Shown: positions 1 to 11,705 of the stretch, in pieces | How the letters are laid out: each line of letters opens with the position of its first letter | How positions within the stretch are numbered: the first letter of the stretch is position 1 | Assembly: GCF_036426115.1 (NCBI RefSeq) | Contig: NC_088599.1 | Span: forward strand, 9,632,001 to 9,696,000 | Length of the DNA stretch: 64,000 nucleotides | Reading direction: 5' to 3' | From: Kwoniella botswanensis | Lineage: Eukaryota; Basidiomycota; Tremellomycetes; Tremellales; Cryptococcaceae | The notes under the pieces: generated by a model | The model's database searches: none | What the model saw: only the letters and a program-made list of their open reading frames with translations | What the model was told of the DNA's origin: nothing | Made by a program: the position numbers and the translations under genes

Positions 1-174
1 CGCAAAAGCCCACCAAGGCTTTTGGAAGGGACTGGCACAGCCACACACAGATCGCTTCGAACAAGTCCTGAGAGGGTTCTAGCATAAGAGGAGGAAGTTA
101 TACTGTAGTATACTTTACAATTCTCGCTTCGCTCAACAAAGGATATCTAAACATCCACCTCCCCGAACAGATAC

Positions 175-1053
175 CTATACTTTAGTGGTCTTGACATTAC
201 CGTATGACCGAGGTTTGAAATACCATATATCATACAAGATCAACAAGAAGCAATAGTAAGTACTTTTTCCATCTATAACAGTCCCTTTCCACTTATCCAA
301 AAATTTACCAGCGGTCCCAATCAACGAAGACTTATCGATCTTTCTCTTAGACTCAGTTGAATTCAAATCCCCGTTTGGAAATTCTTTATTGAGCTGATGC
401 GCATGCCAGCGTACAGACCAGAGCAAACCCCTTTCAAAGACCGACAAAATCTTGGTCGAAGCATCTCTAATAGGTAAATGTCTTTCTTTAGCTAGATAAT
501 TCTCTTATCACCCATTCGTCAGGTAAGGATCTAAGCATAGATCGTAGATGACTTGAATTGAAGGTGGGTGTGTAGGAATTCATCAAATCTATACAATCAT
601 CTCGATGTAACTGGAGAGTGCCACGCGAAGTCGTATGGTTGAGATATCCTGTTCGATCGGATCTACGAGTTTTGAACCTACATTTTTCCCTGGATGGGGA
701 TGTTCGCATGGTCCAACTTGGAGGAGGGATAAATTGGACCGCTTTGTTAGAATTTTCGAATACCTTTTTGGCGAATTGGCCGAGCGTTTCTGTGGGTTCT
801 GGTATTTCCCACAGAGGAATATTTGTATGTGAAGTTTGACTTCGGCTGGATTCTGTCAAATGAGAATTATCTGCCAATAGAGCATCTGAATATGGGGTAT
901 CAGTGATAATATCCTCATATTCCTCAGAAAATCGATCTGTTCGGGCACATTGACGTACAATTAGCACTAACACAGTATGTATGTCATAAAGAGCAAATAC
1001 TAACCATGAACGGCATCCTCCCAGTGCCAATCTATCGCTGTATCTTCGCTCAT
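175..1053 (-). CDS. hypothetical protein, gene model unresolved
   Basis: I do not recognise this protein. A start at 1053 opens with MSEDTAIDWHWEDAVH. A GTTAGT donor and a CAG acceptor just before the RFSEEYED segment join in phase, so this start is preferred over an upstream ATG at 1105 that reads through the intron. The long exon runs to a stop near 488 and is polar and Arg-rich, with no obvious domain. A second open stretch (about 490-175, containing FERGLLWSVRWHAHQL) continues in another frame. I could not find a clean intron joining the two, so the end may be at 488, may use an unusual splice, or the gene may carry a frameshift. The first 174 bases of the window are unassigned. Confidence 0.35.
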
Positions 1054-1402
1054 ACTGATGGTATTGGGAGTTTGATATGACTGATGAGCTGATCAACTGG
1101 AACAATTCTCATTTCATTGGAAGGGCACATGCATATGTAGACAGTGGAGAGTTTAGAATCGATTGGATCAAAATCAGACAGCCACGAGCCGACTGGCGGG
1201 GTTTGATGACGTTGGGGATTTATTGATTAGTATTTCGCAATAGGAGACGACTCAATCAGTGAAGCTTCCACAAGAACCGATTGCCGTACATCATATAGCC
1301 ATGGTATTTCGGATTCACTGCATAATCAGTATCATTCCAAAATAGATTACTCCTCTGCTTTCTGCTATTGCACCGATTGATCATGGGAGTGGAGTTTACA
1401 GG
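1054..1402. other. intergenic, nothing recognised
   Basis: This gap lies between the start of the leftmost gene and the 3' end of the first cupin gene. I see no ORF, RNA gene or repeat in it. It should hold the promoter of the leftmost gene and the 3' UTR of the cupin gene. Confidence 0.5.
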
Positions 1403-2224
1403 TTACTGAGATCCATTGGGAGCAGAAGCAACAGTGAATTTCCCATCTTTACTTCTTTCCCAAATATCCGAGGCATTTGCTCTACCAACCATAATCATAC
1501 AATCAGCTGACGAATGACAACACATTAAATCTTCTGGAGTCTGCATGGATCACTTACAAAGGATAATGCGTCACACCTGATCCACCTCTATCCCCACCCA
1601 CCAGATATTCGCACCCCTCCTCCCCTGCTTTCAGTCCATGAGCGTATCTTGATGCGCCTACCCCGCCAGGAAAACCGATGAAGTCGCCCTGAGAGACAGG
1701 TACTTCTTCAACTTGATGTTCTTTCCTCTCTCCCTCTCCGTCCTCTGGACCTGAAGAAGCGGGCTGGAAAGGATTGAGGATTGGAAGCGAAGCGTCAACC
1801 AGTTGAAGGATGGCTGAGCCGGAGAGTATATATATCCATTCTGTATTAGAAAGGTGATAGTGAATTGCCTAAATCATGTTACAACGGGTTGGCCCAGCGA
1901 CGAACCTATTCTACTAAAGGGGTGTGCCGATTTACACTTACAGTAGATTCCATACCTGGACCTATTGATGATTTATGGACGGCTACACCCGTGTTTGCCA
2001 TTCCGACTATCTCATCGGTACCACCTTAAGTCAGGACGATGCATAGTGTCCATCCTGATAGTACAGGGCGGGACATACCTTTATCGGATAGACAAGTGGT
2101 CTTTCTTAAGAGCATTGAGGTTCCTCCAGTGAGGCATGGGAGACATGCTTTTCTCGATATCATCAGCTTTGAGTACAGGGTGAGGATGGCTGGGGAAGCA
2201 ACTATTGAAGAATGAATTGGACAT
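1403..2224 (-). CDS. cupin-domain protein, copy A (exon 1 frame probably broken)
   Basis: A small single-domain cupin resembling the COG3837 cupin family. No substrate can be inferred. The spliced C-terminal part has the cupin core: IHYHL then EWIYILSG, then GDFIGFPGG, then CEYLVGG, ending HYPLANASDIWERSKDG. The second motif, with YAHGLKAG, corresponds to the usual metal-site strand of cupins. The neighbour at 2674-3475 is a clear tandem paralogue with the same exon plan. In exon 1 the ATG at 2224 reads a peptide resembling the paralogue's N-terminus (PVLKADDIEKSM), but this frame hits a stop just before the donor. The homologous continuation (TTCLSDK, joined to VGMANTG) lies in the +1 frame. 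Either the gene starts at an internal ATG (2163 or 2115) or it has a frame disruption around 2100-2120. Confidence 0.6.
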
Positions 2225-2673
2225 GGTGAATGCGAGTATAAGTGTTTATCAATAATGATCTCGATAGATGAAGAAGTGAGGGGATGAAGCTGATTCTTCT
2301 TAACATATGCATGGATCTTATATGTATATATATATATATATATCTTTTATCTCTGATACGAGTACTTTTCAAGTTGACTGTGGTTGACTCGACTACACCT
2401 GTACTCCATGCTGTACTCGTACCTTATCTTCGGTGATGCGGGCGGGTAATCGGATCCGCTGATTTAGCGTGTGATTGAATTGCGCTAGATTAGATAAACA
2501 TCCTGAATAGACCAGCATGGGCCAACCAAGTGAAAGGTGACGGTCAGATACATTACATCGTACTGCTATAAGTATATGTAAGATACATTGCATGGTGATA
2601 CAAGTGATGTCCCACTCCATACAGATGCTCATTACTGCTGCATTCTTCTCAAGATACAGATTGTGTTGTCCAT
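2225..2673. other. intergenic between cupin copies
   Basis: About 450 bp separate the tandem cupin genes. A TA-dinucleotide microsatellite lies at 2325-2343. No gene is visible; the ORF-like stretch at 2393-2632 has no homology that I recognise. Confidence 0.5.
2325..2343. repeat. (TA)n microsatellite
   Basis: About nine uninterrupted TA dinucleotides about 100 bp upstream of the start of cupin copy A. It may also serve as a TATA-like promoter element for that minus-strand gene. Confidence 0.8.
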
Positions 2674-3475
2674 TTACGAAGTCTTCTCAAAAACATCCCT
2701 AATCCCCAGTCTACCAAATACGAAAGGTAATCATCAGCCATAGCATTCGATTTCTTCAACATGAGATTGGAAGTGTTAGGGCCCCTATCGCTCACCTGGG
2801 ATAACAACAGACATCGACCCTCTCCCTCGTTCCTCCCATTAGATACTCCAACCCTTCCGGACCGGCTCTAAGCGAATGTGCAAATTTGGAAGCTAGTATC
2901 CCGCCTTGGAATCCCATAAAATCTCCAGACGCAATTTGGTGTTCCTTTACTCTGCTTTGAGATGATTCACTAGACTTAGCTGTAACTCTTCCTATCAGAC
3001 GATTATTCTTTGAATCATCAGAAGTATCGAACGATTCACTCGCATCTTGCAGTAGAAGTATACCTGTACCGGAGAGGACGTATAGCCATTCTGAATCTTG
3101 GAGGTGATAGTGGATTTCCTATATTTCATTTTTACATCAATAACATCCTCTCACCAATCACGTACCGTGATGTTATGAGATATAAGGAATGGTGTTGAAA
3201 AGGACGTAAAGACTCACGGTTGATTCTCCGTTGGGTGGTATGCGCACCTTATGTACACCCAGACCTTTCATACCCGCTACAACATAGTACCAAGGTACAA
3301 AAGAGAAGTCAGAGTATGCGCAATCTCGTTATATACGGACCTGACACTCACCCATATCCGACATACAGACTCCTATCCTCTCAGCATCATTATTCAACCT
3401 ATGCCTCTTCGATACCATAGATGAATCGATTTGGTCTGATTTGATCAAGGGGAAAGGGGGGTTTGAAAAGGCCAT
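2674..3475 (-). CDS. cupin-domain protein, copy B
   Basis: Intact-looking paralogue of the gene at 1403-2224. It starts MAFSNPPFPLIKSD and is spliced through four introns. Successive exons give CMSDMAGMKGLGVHK, then IPPNGEST, then EIHYHLQDSEWLYVLSG, then KEHQIASGDFMGFQGG, then LEYLMGG, and the end YPRLGIRDVFEKTS. These are the cupin motifs of the COG3837 type: a HxH-like IHYHL strand and a GDFxGF turn. The family is often small and cytosolic with an unknown ligand. The two copies are in tandem on the same strand and have matched intron positions, so they come from a local duplication. Their C-terminal tails differ. The function remains unassigned. Confidence 0.7.
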
Positions 3476-3870
3476 GATTGCTAACGATACGGTCTCTACA
3501 AGATGGGGTCGAGGAGATAGAATTTATATCGGTAGGGTCTTCATAGAGGTCGCTCATGCAACAGACTGAAGTTGTATTGTTGCTTGATGTTGGATGGTTG
3601 ACTGGACTCGCCGGTTATGACCGGATGCCGACTGTGGGTGATTGCAGCTGGGATGAAATGGGAATAAATGGTATTGGAAAATATTCGAGTGACTCGCTCT
3701 CTGTCCTCGCTTGCATCTGGAGGATAGCTTTAGACATCTCGAAGTAACAGAGCATCAACACCAAGGCATATCTTACCATACCAGTACTTCTCCCGAATCA
3801 CCCCTTCTCCTCTCCTTGAGCGACTGACTGACCCTCTCTTGCACTCACCCGATCTGAGAACATCTCCAAA
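3476..3870. other. divergent promoter region
   Basis: About 395 bp between two divergent starts (cupin copy B on minus, the U1A/U2B'' gene on plus). The last ~100 bp before 3871 are pyrimidine-rich, as expected for a 5' UTR or promoter. No gene was seen. Confidence 0.5.
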
Positions 3871-5391
3871 ATGGCCGAAGTAGACCCCCCACAACCTATC
3901 GAGACCGATCAACCTCAAACCGAAATCCCTTCTGAAACGCCTCAAGACCAGCAGCCACAAGATGGAGATGTGGATATGACGCCGAAAGGTGAAGACCAGC
4001 AGGAAGGGAAAGAGAAAGATGACGAAGGAGAGAAGATACCAGAAGATGCGTGTGAGACGCTGTATTTGCAGAATCTGAACGAGAAAGTTAGGATACCAGG
4101 TGAGTCGATGTGTCTGCTTCCTTCATCTATGTTTCATGTTCATCGTTCACATATGTACGATTGCGGATAACTGGCAACACATGTTTGGTCTTTCATCCAT
4201 ACACCTTCATCAGCCTGTATCCATCCTTCTCTCCCTTGAGTATACCTTATGTGTCTACTTATACTAATTATCATGTTCATTACCAAACAGTCATAACCGA
4301 AACCCTCTATTCTCTCTTCAAGCCCTACCGCCCACTCCAACCCGTCATAGCTCACCGTAACGTCCGAATGAGAGGTCAGGCATTCATAAGTTTCCCAGAT
4401 ATCCAATCTGCAAATGAAGCGAGGAAGGACGTATCAGAATTCCCATTGTACGGTAAACCCATCGTAAGTTGGTTCACATACACTTCATACAGTTGGAAGG
4501 GATCTCGTCAAGCACAGAAGATGGAATAAAAGCACCTTACGTGTGTAACACCATCACAGAGGCTGAACTGACGATTTTTATGTATATAGCAAATATCATT
4601 TGCCCGTGGACGATCAGATAGTATAGTCAAGAAATTAGAAGGTGATGAGAAATTTGATGAACACAAGGCTAAAAGGTTAGAGGAAAAGAGTGAGCTGTCT
4701 CCCTTCTCAGTCCCCAGAAAGGAGTTCCTTCAGCTGATGATATACTCTTGTTGTCGTTGTCGTGTCTTAGAACAGAGGAGACGTGATAATCCACTACGAC
4801 AGAAAGCTCAAGCCAAACTCAAAGCTGGTACGTTCGCCTTCGCCCGAGTCTACCATATACAAAACACCGTTTTAACCAATACGGTTTTCTCTACTGTACA
4901 AACTTACCACTTGAACCCCAAGCTGACATTGATTGTCTTGTTGATATTTTAGAGGAAACCGGTGCTGCACCAGCTAAGAAACAGCGTCTCCAAATGCCCG
5001 ATGAATACCTACCGCCCAATAGCGTATTGTTCATTCAGAACCTTCCTGAGGGAACTACGTCGGACGATCTCAGAGAAGTCTTCGAAGTGTACGTCACACC
5101 GTCGATCCCGCCGAGAGACGACTTTACGCTAACTTGACCTTTATTTTGGGGTATGTTACAGGCACGCGGGATTGGTTGAAATCCGTACCATCCCAGCGAA
5201 GAAGGATATTGCCTTTGTCGAGTTCGCAGACGAGAATGCGGCGACGGTCGCTAAGGATGCTTTGCATAACTTCAAGATTGATGGTGAGACTAAGATGAAG
5301 GTGAGTCAGGCAATCTTACTTTCACATTTGATTGGAGAATTTAGAATCGAGCTGATCTGGTTTGATATAGGTTACATACGCAAGGAAGTAG
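3871..5391 (+). CDS. U1A/U2B''-type snRNP protein with two RRMs
   Basis: A nuclear spliceosomal RNA-binding protein of the SNRPA/SNRPB2 family, which binds the U1 or U2 snRNA stem-loop. The exons are 3871-4099, 4291-4463, 4590-4689, 4771-4827, 4953-5088, 5162-5300 and 5371-5391, and every junction keeps phase. After an acidic, Gln/Pro-rich N-terminus comes RRM1, with RNP2 as TLYLQNLNEKV and RNP1 as MRGQAFISF. The fold then ends in QISFARGRSDS, the hallmark end of the U1A/U2B'' RRM. A basic linker follows, then a C-terminal RRM with SVLFIQNLPEGT and KKDIAFVEF, ending VTYARK. This N- and C-terminal RRM order is the family plan. I cannot decide between U1A and U2B''; some fungi have a single protein serving both. 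Confidence 0.88.
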
Positions 5392-5753
5392 GCCGGTCAG
5401 AGATCCTCTGTTCATCACATACGAATTCACCAGAAGAGAATTTGTCTCTTTGAACAATGCTCTGTATGCATTTTTGTAACAATTAACTTGCATCCAATGA
5501 TATCGTAACATGTGGTTATCTTTGGTCATCTCAATGTTTGAGCAGCAATTTGCGAACACTGGTAATTTGGGAAGAGACCAGATCAAACAGAAATTGTGAG
5601 AAAAGAGGTTCATGCTGAATTAATGAAGAATAAGGGAAAAGAAAAGCAATGAGAAATCGTCATATGAATTCGTTTCGTTTTCAGTCTATCCTCACATGTA
5701 CTATCTTATACACAATACAATCCCTCGAGTCGTTGGTCTGTCATATGATATCT

Positions 5754-8127
5754 CAAAATCGACCCGCACGGAATACAGCTTGAGTGGCTATTCTTCTTGC
5801 CTACAAATCCATCACCCAAAGGTCAGCGATCAAATCCATCCTATCTCTCCTCGATCACGTTGGCTAATTCGATCCAGTAGTTTGGAAAACCAAGAGATAT
5901 TTGTAGGTATAGGTAGGAGATCGCGATAACTCACCTGATCAAGTGATATATTATCCTTCTTCAACCTCGTCCCACTTTCATCATCCTCATCATCTTCGTC
6001 ATCATCATCCATCGAGCTCCCTCTCATTCCACCATTGACCAGAGGTGTCTTCCCGGCACTTCCGAACATCCCACCGCCCGGTCCAGTAGGTAACATCGGT
6101 GCGCCGAAGACCGACAATCCTCCAGCCGACTTATCAGGCGAAGTAGCTCCGAAAGGCTTGAAATCACTGACGATCCTTCGAGGTGGACTGGCAGCGGTAC
6201 CTGCTGTCGGAGGTGATGAGGGTGTAGGGGGTACTTCAGGTGATATGACGGCACTAGAGGTTGTGGTCGTGACGGGTGTAGATACTTTACGTGGTGGAAG
6301 TCTTCCTCCGGGGACATAGCCGAATCCTGCTGAATAGTTTTGACGTCGGAATTTCTCTGTTAACCGTTTTCCCGGAACCTACATCGCCAAATTTACATCA
6401 GCAAATGCCGCACGAGAAATAACGTGGAGTCGTCAATCAGATATTGCTAAAAGTAGACACTCACATGTAGGATGTTCGGTACTGCATCACCAATGTACTG
6501 CGCGTTCATCCAAGTCGAGACATTCTTTTTGGCGTTCTCGTGGACAGCGTAAACTTCCGGTAGATGAACCTGTTTGGTCTGCTCGTTTCGCAATAGCAGA
6601 CGTTCATGTAGTTCCCTGCGTACACATAAGATTACGTCAATTGTTTGGCCCAATTGTATAGTATGAATAGGAATTACAACTCACTGTGCGACTTCCTCGA
6701 CCGATTCCATCGTTTCTCCTTTCTGTCTAATCCTCTGAGCGACTTCAACACCGATTTCTAGGATGTGGATGTAGATAAGCTACCATCGCATGAAACCGCT
6801 GAGAAATTAGCTTACCAGCTATCAGCCTCTCCATATCCATATTCTCCAACACACTTCCGACAATGGTAGTAGCCAGCAGATCCGCAGTGGTGAGAGGGAG
6901 CATCACTCCGGAGGTCATGTTGCATATAGCTTGGAAGAAATCGACGGCATGCTAGTTCAATTGTCAGCTTTAGAAATCGCGGAGACAACAAACATAAAAG
7001 CTTACACTGTATCCGGAGAGAGTATCTTCACAAGCTACCATGAACTATTGAATCTTATCAGCAATAGCGAGTGAGGTGAATGACACAGCACACTCACAAA
7101 GGTGATACCATTTTGAGCCATCGTACGAGCAATAACGAGCGGATCATGACCTGATGGAACAGTGAATCAACTACTGATTGATCGACTGCGACTTGCCTAA
7201 AGCTGACTCACCATCGGGATCTCCACCCTTTATCTCTGTAAGGATATCAGCTTCGTATCCTATTCTGATATACCATACTGGACTTACGATCACCGCCTTC
7301 GCCGATACCTATTCGAAATCCAGATTAGCGGCCATTCAATATGAGACCATGCTAAGATAGCTCACCATGAGGAGGCGCATCCGCAATGAGTACAACCATC
7401 TTCGCCGCTTCTCTTCTCCATTCCAGTTCAGTCAAGGTAGCAGCCATACCGGCAGTCACAGCTTCCGGTCCGTCCCCTCCTCCAGAGGCTACCCATGCCG
7501 ATCGTATCAGCTCATCCCCTAGTGAAGAATGATCATAAGAACTAACCTGTAAGACCTTTTAGGTATTCCTGGACCTTGGGTATATCAGAAGTAAAAGGAT
7601 GGAACTTGTACACATAAGTCGAATCTTGTGGTGGGTGATCCCGATAGTTCACAACCTGACCATCCATTCAACAATGCTATCAGCTGAAAAGAATCAAAGC
7701 AATGCAAGGACATGCTTTACGCAGCTAACTCACAGCTACTTGAAGGTCATCTGGGCCATTCAAACCTTCTTCACCTCTGATCATATCGCATATACCGGTG
7801 ATATGATCTCTGACAGAGTTGATGTACTTCTGCATGGATCCTGTACAATCTAAGATGAATGCTAGATCGCTACCATTTTCCCACCAGAGCCACGTCAGTC
7901 TCACCAATACCTTACGATTGAATCTGACAAAAGAGTAAGGAGAGTAATACTGACATGCATTTCCCTCTACTCGATCCAGTACCTTCAACAAACTTGATAT
8001 CATAATTGGTGATCGGCGACGGACGTACGGGAGTGGAAGGTGTAGACGGTCGATTGTAATACGAGTAAGAGTAATACGAAGATCCGACAGATCCAGTAGA
8101 GGAATAATCATCCATTTCATCGTCCAT
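5754..8127 (-). CDS. von Willebrand factor A domain protein (VWKA-like)
   Basis: A multi-exon cytosolic protein. It begins [20 protein letters not shown] (Ser/Tyr-rich, disordered), followed by a VWA domain of the type found in Dictyostelium VwkA-like alpha-kinase proteins. The metal-site motif is [12 protein letters not shown], a DxTxS form of the MIDAS. Later conserved parts are [24 protein letters not shown] and [12 protein letters not shown]. No kinase domain follows. The C-terminal part has a helical segment ([20 protein letters not shown]), a Thr/Pro-rich linker and an acidic tail with a [11 protein letters not shown] run. The best last intron has a GCTGAC branch site and gives the end [15 protein letters not shown]. 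The partner and process are unknown; MIDAS-type VWA domains usually mediate protein binding through Mg2+. Confidence 0.78.
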
Positions 8128-8654
8128 CTTGAATGTGACAGTAGGATAAGGAGGAATGTAAGGAATCGTTAAATCGCTGAAGCAGTTGTGTGGATGAAAG
8201 TTTGCTTGAGATGTAGGTTACTGTAGGAGTATATATACTTTAGGAGCAGTACGCAGGGTCTCTCTGAGCGTGGTAGATGTGATGACTATCAGGTATCTCA
8301 AAATAGAATAATAAGATCGAATGGATGTTGAGATGAGCGAGAGACGATTGTTCTTGTTCTCGTTTCAACATTTCAGTTGACTAGTTCATTCACGTCATGT
8401 CATGTTCAAGGCGATCAATGCGCTCATATATCTCACATTCCAGTCCCTGAACACCGTGGGAGACTCGACGAGTGGCAACGCCACAACACACATATGGTGT
8501 ACAGTGGATGAAGGGATATCGATCATCCTTTATAACCCATGTCTGCCTGTACTTCAGTGGCAAAGCCGAGCATAGATGTGTCAAGATATGTATGGCCAGA
8601 ATCCAAAGCACTGATGGGTATTTCAGCCAGTCTAATTTTTAATCATCCAGATCA
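8128..8654. other. divergent promoter region
   Basis: About 530 bp between the VWA gene (minus) and an orphan gene (plus). It has short open frames but nothing with recognisable coding character. Confidence 0.45.
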
Positions 8655-9404
8655 ATGTCAACCCAAAACTACCATTCCGCATCTACCGAAACCTCTTCCC
8701 TCCAAGGCTCACTCGCGTGCAAACATACTATCGACCTCTCCACAACCTACCATAATTCGACTTATGTGCCTGACAGACCACTTGGAAGACATCATATATG
8801 GTCATTCACAAGGTACATACCTACCGCGAACAACTCTGCGGAGGTGATACAAGCTTTTGAGAGACTAACAAGCGCATTGAAAGATGATCAAGGCAATATC
8901 AATTTGGAAAATCAGTTTCACTGTGTACTCCGGCCTTCTGGTCCTGTAGAGACTGGGGAATGGGAGGGATACGTGAGTGAGAAAGGTCTGAGAAATGGAA
9001 GTACCGAGCCATTAGTACTATTCAGCCGAGGATCTTCTGATGGCCCCCATCGTATAAAGCATATCGCAATCAGTCCCCAGACAAAAAAAGAAATGCTTAA
9101 ACTCATGTTGAAAACCAATAGCTCAGCTAATAAGACTCGTCAAATTCACTTGAAAAGTTCAGATCTGGGGGTTTCCAATGAAGGCGATGAGGGTCTCTCC
9201 GTGGATATATCGTTCAAAACACCCTTGCTATATTCCAGAAATCCATCCGAAAGAGGAAACTTCGTGGCTGTGACTACCAAAGCACCCCAAGAAGGGGGAT
9301 GGCCAGCTGGTCAAGGTGAAGAATCGAAAGAGTGGTCCGGAGAACTGAGATGGTGGGAGGTATTGGGTACTACTTCTGCTGATGTTGACGAAACAGAGAA
9401 ATGA
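8655..9404 (+). CDS. hypothetical protein, 249 aa
   Basis: Single-exon ORF starting MSTQNYHSASTETSS. I do not recognise the family. It is soluble, without signal peptide or membrane segment. It has a central WEGYVSEKG stretch and a C-terminal part rich in Gly, Trp and Glu (ELRWWEVLG, then an acidic end). It sits just upstream of the four-copy family at 9955-16397 and on the same strand, but I could not align it with those proteins. The uninterrupted 249 codons and an in-frame ATG after a noncoding leader support a real gene. Confidence 0.55.
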   Translation: MSTQNYHSASTETSSLQGSLACKHTIDLSTTYHNSTYVPDRPLGRHHIWSFTRYIPTANNSAEVIQAFERLTSALKDDQGNINLENQFHCVLRPSGPVETGEWEGYVSEKGLRNGSTEPLVLFSRGSSDGPHRIKHIAISPQTKKEMLKLMLKTNSSANKTRQIHLKSSDLGVSNEGDEGLSVDISFKTPLLYSRNPSERGNFVAVTTKAPQEGGWPAGQGEESKEWSGELRWWEVLGTTSADVDETEK

Positions 9405-9954
9405 TAAAATGTTCGAATGCTGCTGTAAAAATCATCCCATGTCGTGCATTCGTAGGATGAGAGAACCGTAAAGTCAGGACAATTCATCGGACTTGTATGT
9501 GTGTACGCGCTGACCGCGTCATGGGTAGCAATATCGCTTCTGAACTATTCTCGTATCACGAGAGAGAAGCCGTCCGCCACCTAGTGTACTGTAAACTATG
9601 CGGTAAAAATACGCATGACACCTCCCTGATGTAGTTTCTTTCGATGTACGTCACATTGAGGGCCAAGGAAGTCTCGATATATTTGAGGCAGTGCAGCAGC
9701 AATTTCCAAGAACGAGACTGCCCAAACGAGAAATAATACTGTGGGGTAAAGCTGCTATCTCCTTTTTACAATAAGAATTTTTGAAGAAGACCCAAATCAA
9801 GGGATTGCAGGACATGCTCATATGTCCTCTTGCAGGGATAAGATATAGATACTCGCCAATCATTGTTATGATTTTGTCTTCGGAAAAGTTTTCCAACATC
9901 ACAGCTCCAATCTTCAACGTGAAAGCGATTTGACCCCACTCGAATACTCATACA
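9405..9954. other. intergenic upstream of the tandem family
   Basis: About 550 bp with no convincing gene. It should contain the 3' UTR of the 8655 gene and the promoter of family copy 1. Confidence 0.45.
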
Positions 9955-10985
9955 ATGAGCTGGTATGACCAGCCAAGCCATCGTCAAGGTCTGTGTCAAG
10001 AATTTGACAGCGTAGTGAAAGTCAAGTGGCGAGATCTTAGTAGCTTGAAAAGATTATATAAAAACGAAGATCTCCTGAAAGTTCTACCTCAGATCGAGCT
10101 CAGCCAGATTCCTCAGGGTGCCGTTCGATTATACTCTATTGAGCCCACAGATGAAGATGCTCATTTACATGATTATCCCGCGGGCTCCAACAGACCTCAA
10201 CCTCGAGAGTCTATCGAGGCGGTTGCAACTTTGCAAGAGGCTTTGTGCAGATCGAGCGAAAGTGAAAGTTTCGGGGATGTCAGGATCGAATTGTATTCAG
10301 AGCTTACAAACTACAACCCCAATGATGCCAGACAGATGAAGATGGTGGTACCAAGAGACAATCCCCTCTACACTAACATTCATGCATTAACCAGAAACAA
10401 GAGGTCTGATGGTCTGAATTCATCGATTTGGCAATGCAATACCGTCCATGTCAATGATGACTTCTCAAGGAGTTTGACCGACTGTATCTCTCAGGTCACT
10501 TTCGATCCTTTACCTAGGGATGTTACGAAGGAGGTTGCAAACTACCCTTTTGACCTACACTCAATCGATAAGATTTCAGTTCTAGTGTTATGATGAACGC
10601 TGAGCGATGTACAGACATGCTTTTCCCTAAAGAAGAAAGAACATCATTCTATGACCAGGATATATTGAATGTACGTGTTCCGGTCGAGCCTTGGGGAAAC
10701 GGAGTCTTCCACCATCATGGGAACACCAGGGATATCTCTGGCGATTTCGGTGAAGATTTGCGGTTGGATCTGAGTGAGCCGACTCACGAGAGTGTGATGA
10801 GGCTCAAATGGTCGAAGATGATTACAGATCTGCCAACCACGTCCACACTCACCTTGGACACTTCCAAAGTATTGACCAACGAGGGGATTGATGACTTACA
10901 GGTACAAGCAGTGCAGGATGTAAAGACAGGAGGGACCTTCGATGGTGAAGGATGGATGATCGTGGATGAACAACCAGAGGATTGA
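9955..10985 (+). CDS. tandem uncharacterised family, copy 1 (frame break)
   Basis: First of four tandem paralogues of a family that I do not recognise. It starts MSWYDQPSHRQG. Shared landmarks are EFDSVVKVKWRDL near the N-terminus, VRLYSIEPTDED, SELTNYNPNDARQMKM, SSIWQCN, and near the end LKWSKMI and the acidic tail GWMIVDEQPED. The first frame stops at 10593. The homologous continuation (MMNAERCTDMLFPKEERT) is in the -1 frame, with its own upstream stop at 10569-10571, so the shift must fall between 10572 and 10590. The aligned stretch in copy 2 (RNMKAERRTQFLSPKG) has no break. No GT..AG intron with correct phase fits. The gene may be a recent pseudogene, carry a sequence error, or need a frameshift. 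Soluble, no signal peptide. Confidence 0.6.
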
Positions 10986-11705
10986 GCATGAATCACAGAG
11001 TTAGCATCGAGCTGTAGTATATCATCTGCATCTGAAGCTTTGCATGAATGTCAGCACACTGTCATGCTACACTAGGTACTCATAACACATGTGGCGAAAA
11101 ACGTTCACGGACGAGCTCTCTGTGATTATGTGGGAAGGACATTGTTGTATCTGTTCACTCTGTATTCAGTGCGTCTATAAAATGAGTCTTCTTTTCTGCT
11201 ACCCTTTCTTGGCCTTGTCCCATCAGAAACGCAATGCAGCCCCCGATGATGTCCTCGAGGAACGATGGGGCCAGAGAGATTGCTTCTTGCATGACCGCAT
11301 CATGTTCTGATTAAGGAGCCAGACATGTTCATCAGTTTCACTCGTCCTTTTCAAGTACCTGTTGGGACTGGTTCTAAGAGCTGTGTCGTGGCGAGAACCC
11401 TTGTCCTTTGTCTTGGGGTACTGTGAAGCGACTTGAGGCTGCCAAAAGAATTCCATGCAGATACTTTCTTCTTCGTGCATCCCTCGACTGACCTTTGCAA
11501 AAGGGACAATGGTTGTTTATCGAGTTTGAGGTTGATATCCTGCACAGCTTCTGGAGACGTATGGATCAGTCAGTAACCTATAAAAAGGCGGCCACTGTCA
11601 ACGTTTGAAAGGTTCCGCATCTTGTACGGAGTCGCATACATCGAAAGATATATTTTTCATACACATTGTTGTCTCCATCATCATACAGTACAGCACTGAA
11701 GCGAG
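10986..11705. other. intergenic between family copies 1 and 2
   Basis: About 720 bp. Overlapping ORFs at 11089-11310 (+) and 11223-11545 (-) have no family similarity and look spurious. A TATA-like box lies at 11579-11587. Confidence 0.45.
11579..11587 (+). promoter_or_regulatory. TATA-like box of family copy 2
   Basis: TATAAAAAG about 120 bp upstream of the ATG at 11706, followed by a GC-rich GCGGCC. The position fits a core promoter. Confidence 0.5.

Noticed and set aside
488-1105. Start of the leftmost gene at 1105
   Set aside because: It runs through an evident GTTAGT..CAG intron; the start at 1053 splices in phase.
2393-2632. 79-codon minus ORF between the cupin genes
   Set aside because: No cupin or other features; likely noncoding.
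4110-4529. 139-codon ORF inside the U1A/U2B'' gene
   Set aside because: It reads through an intron; only its last part coincides with true exon 2 of that gene.
11089-11545. Overlapping ORFs between family copies 1 and 2
   Set aside because: No similarity to the family and no typical start context; overlap on both strands suggests chance.
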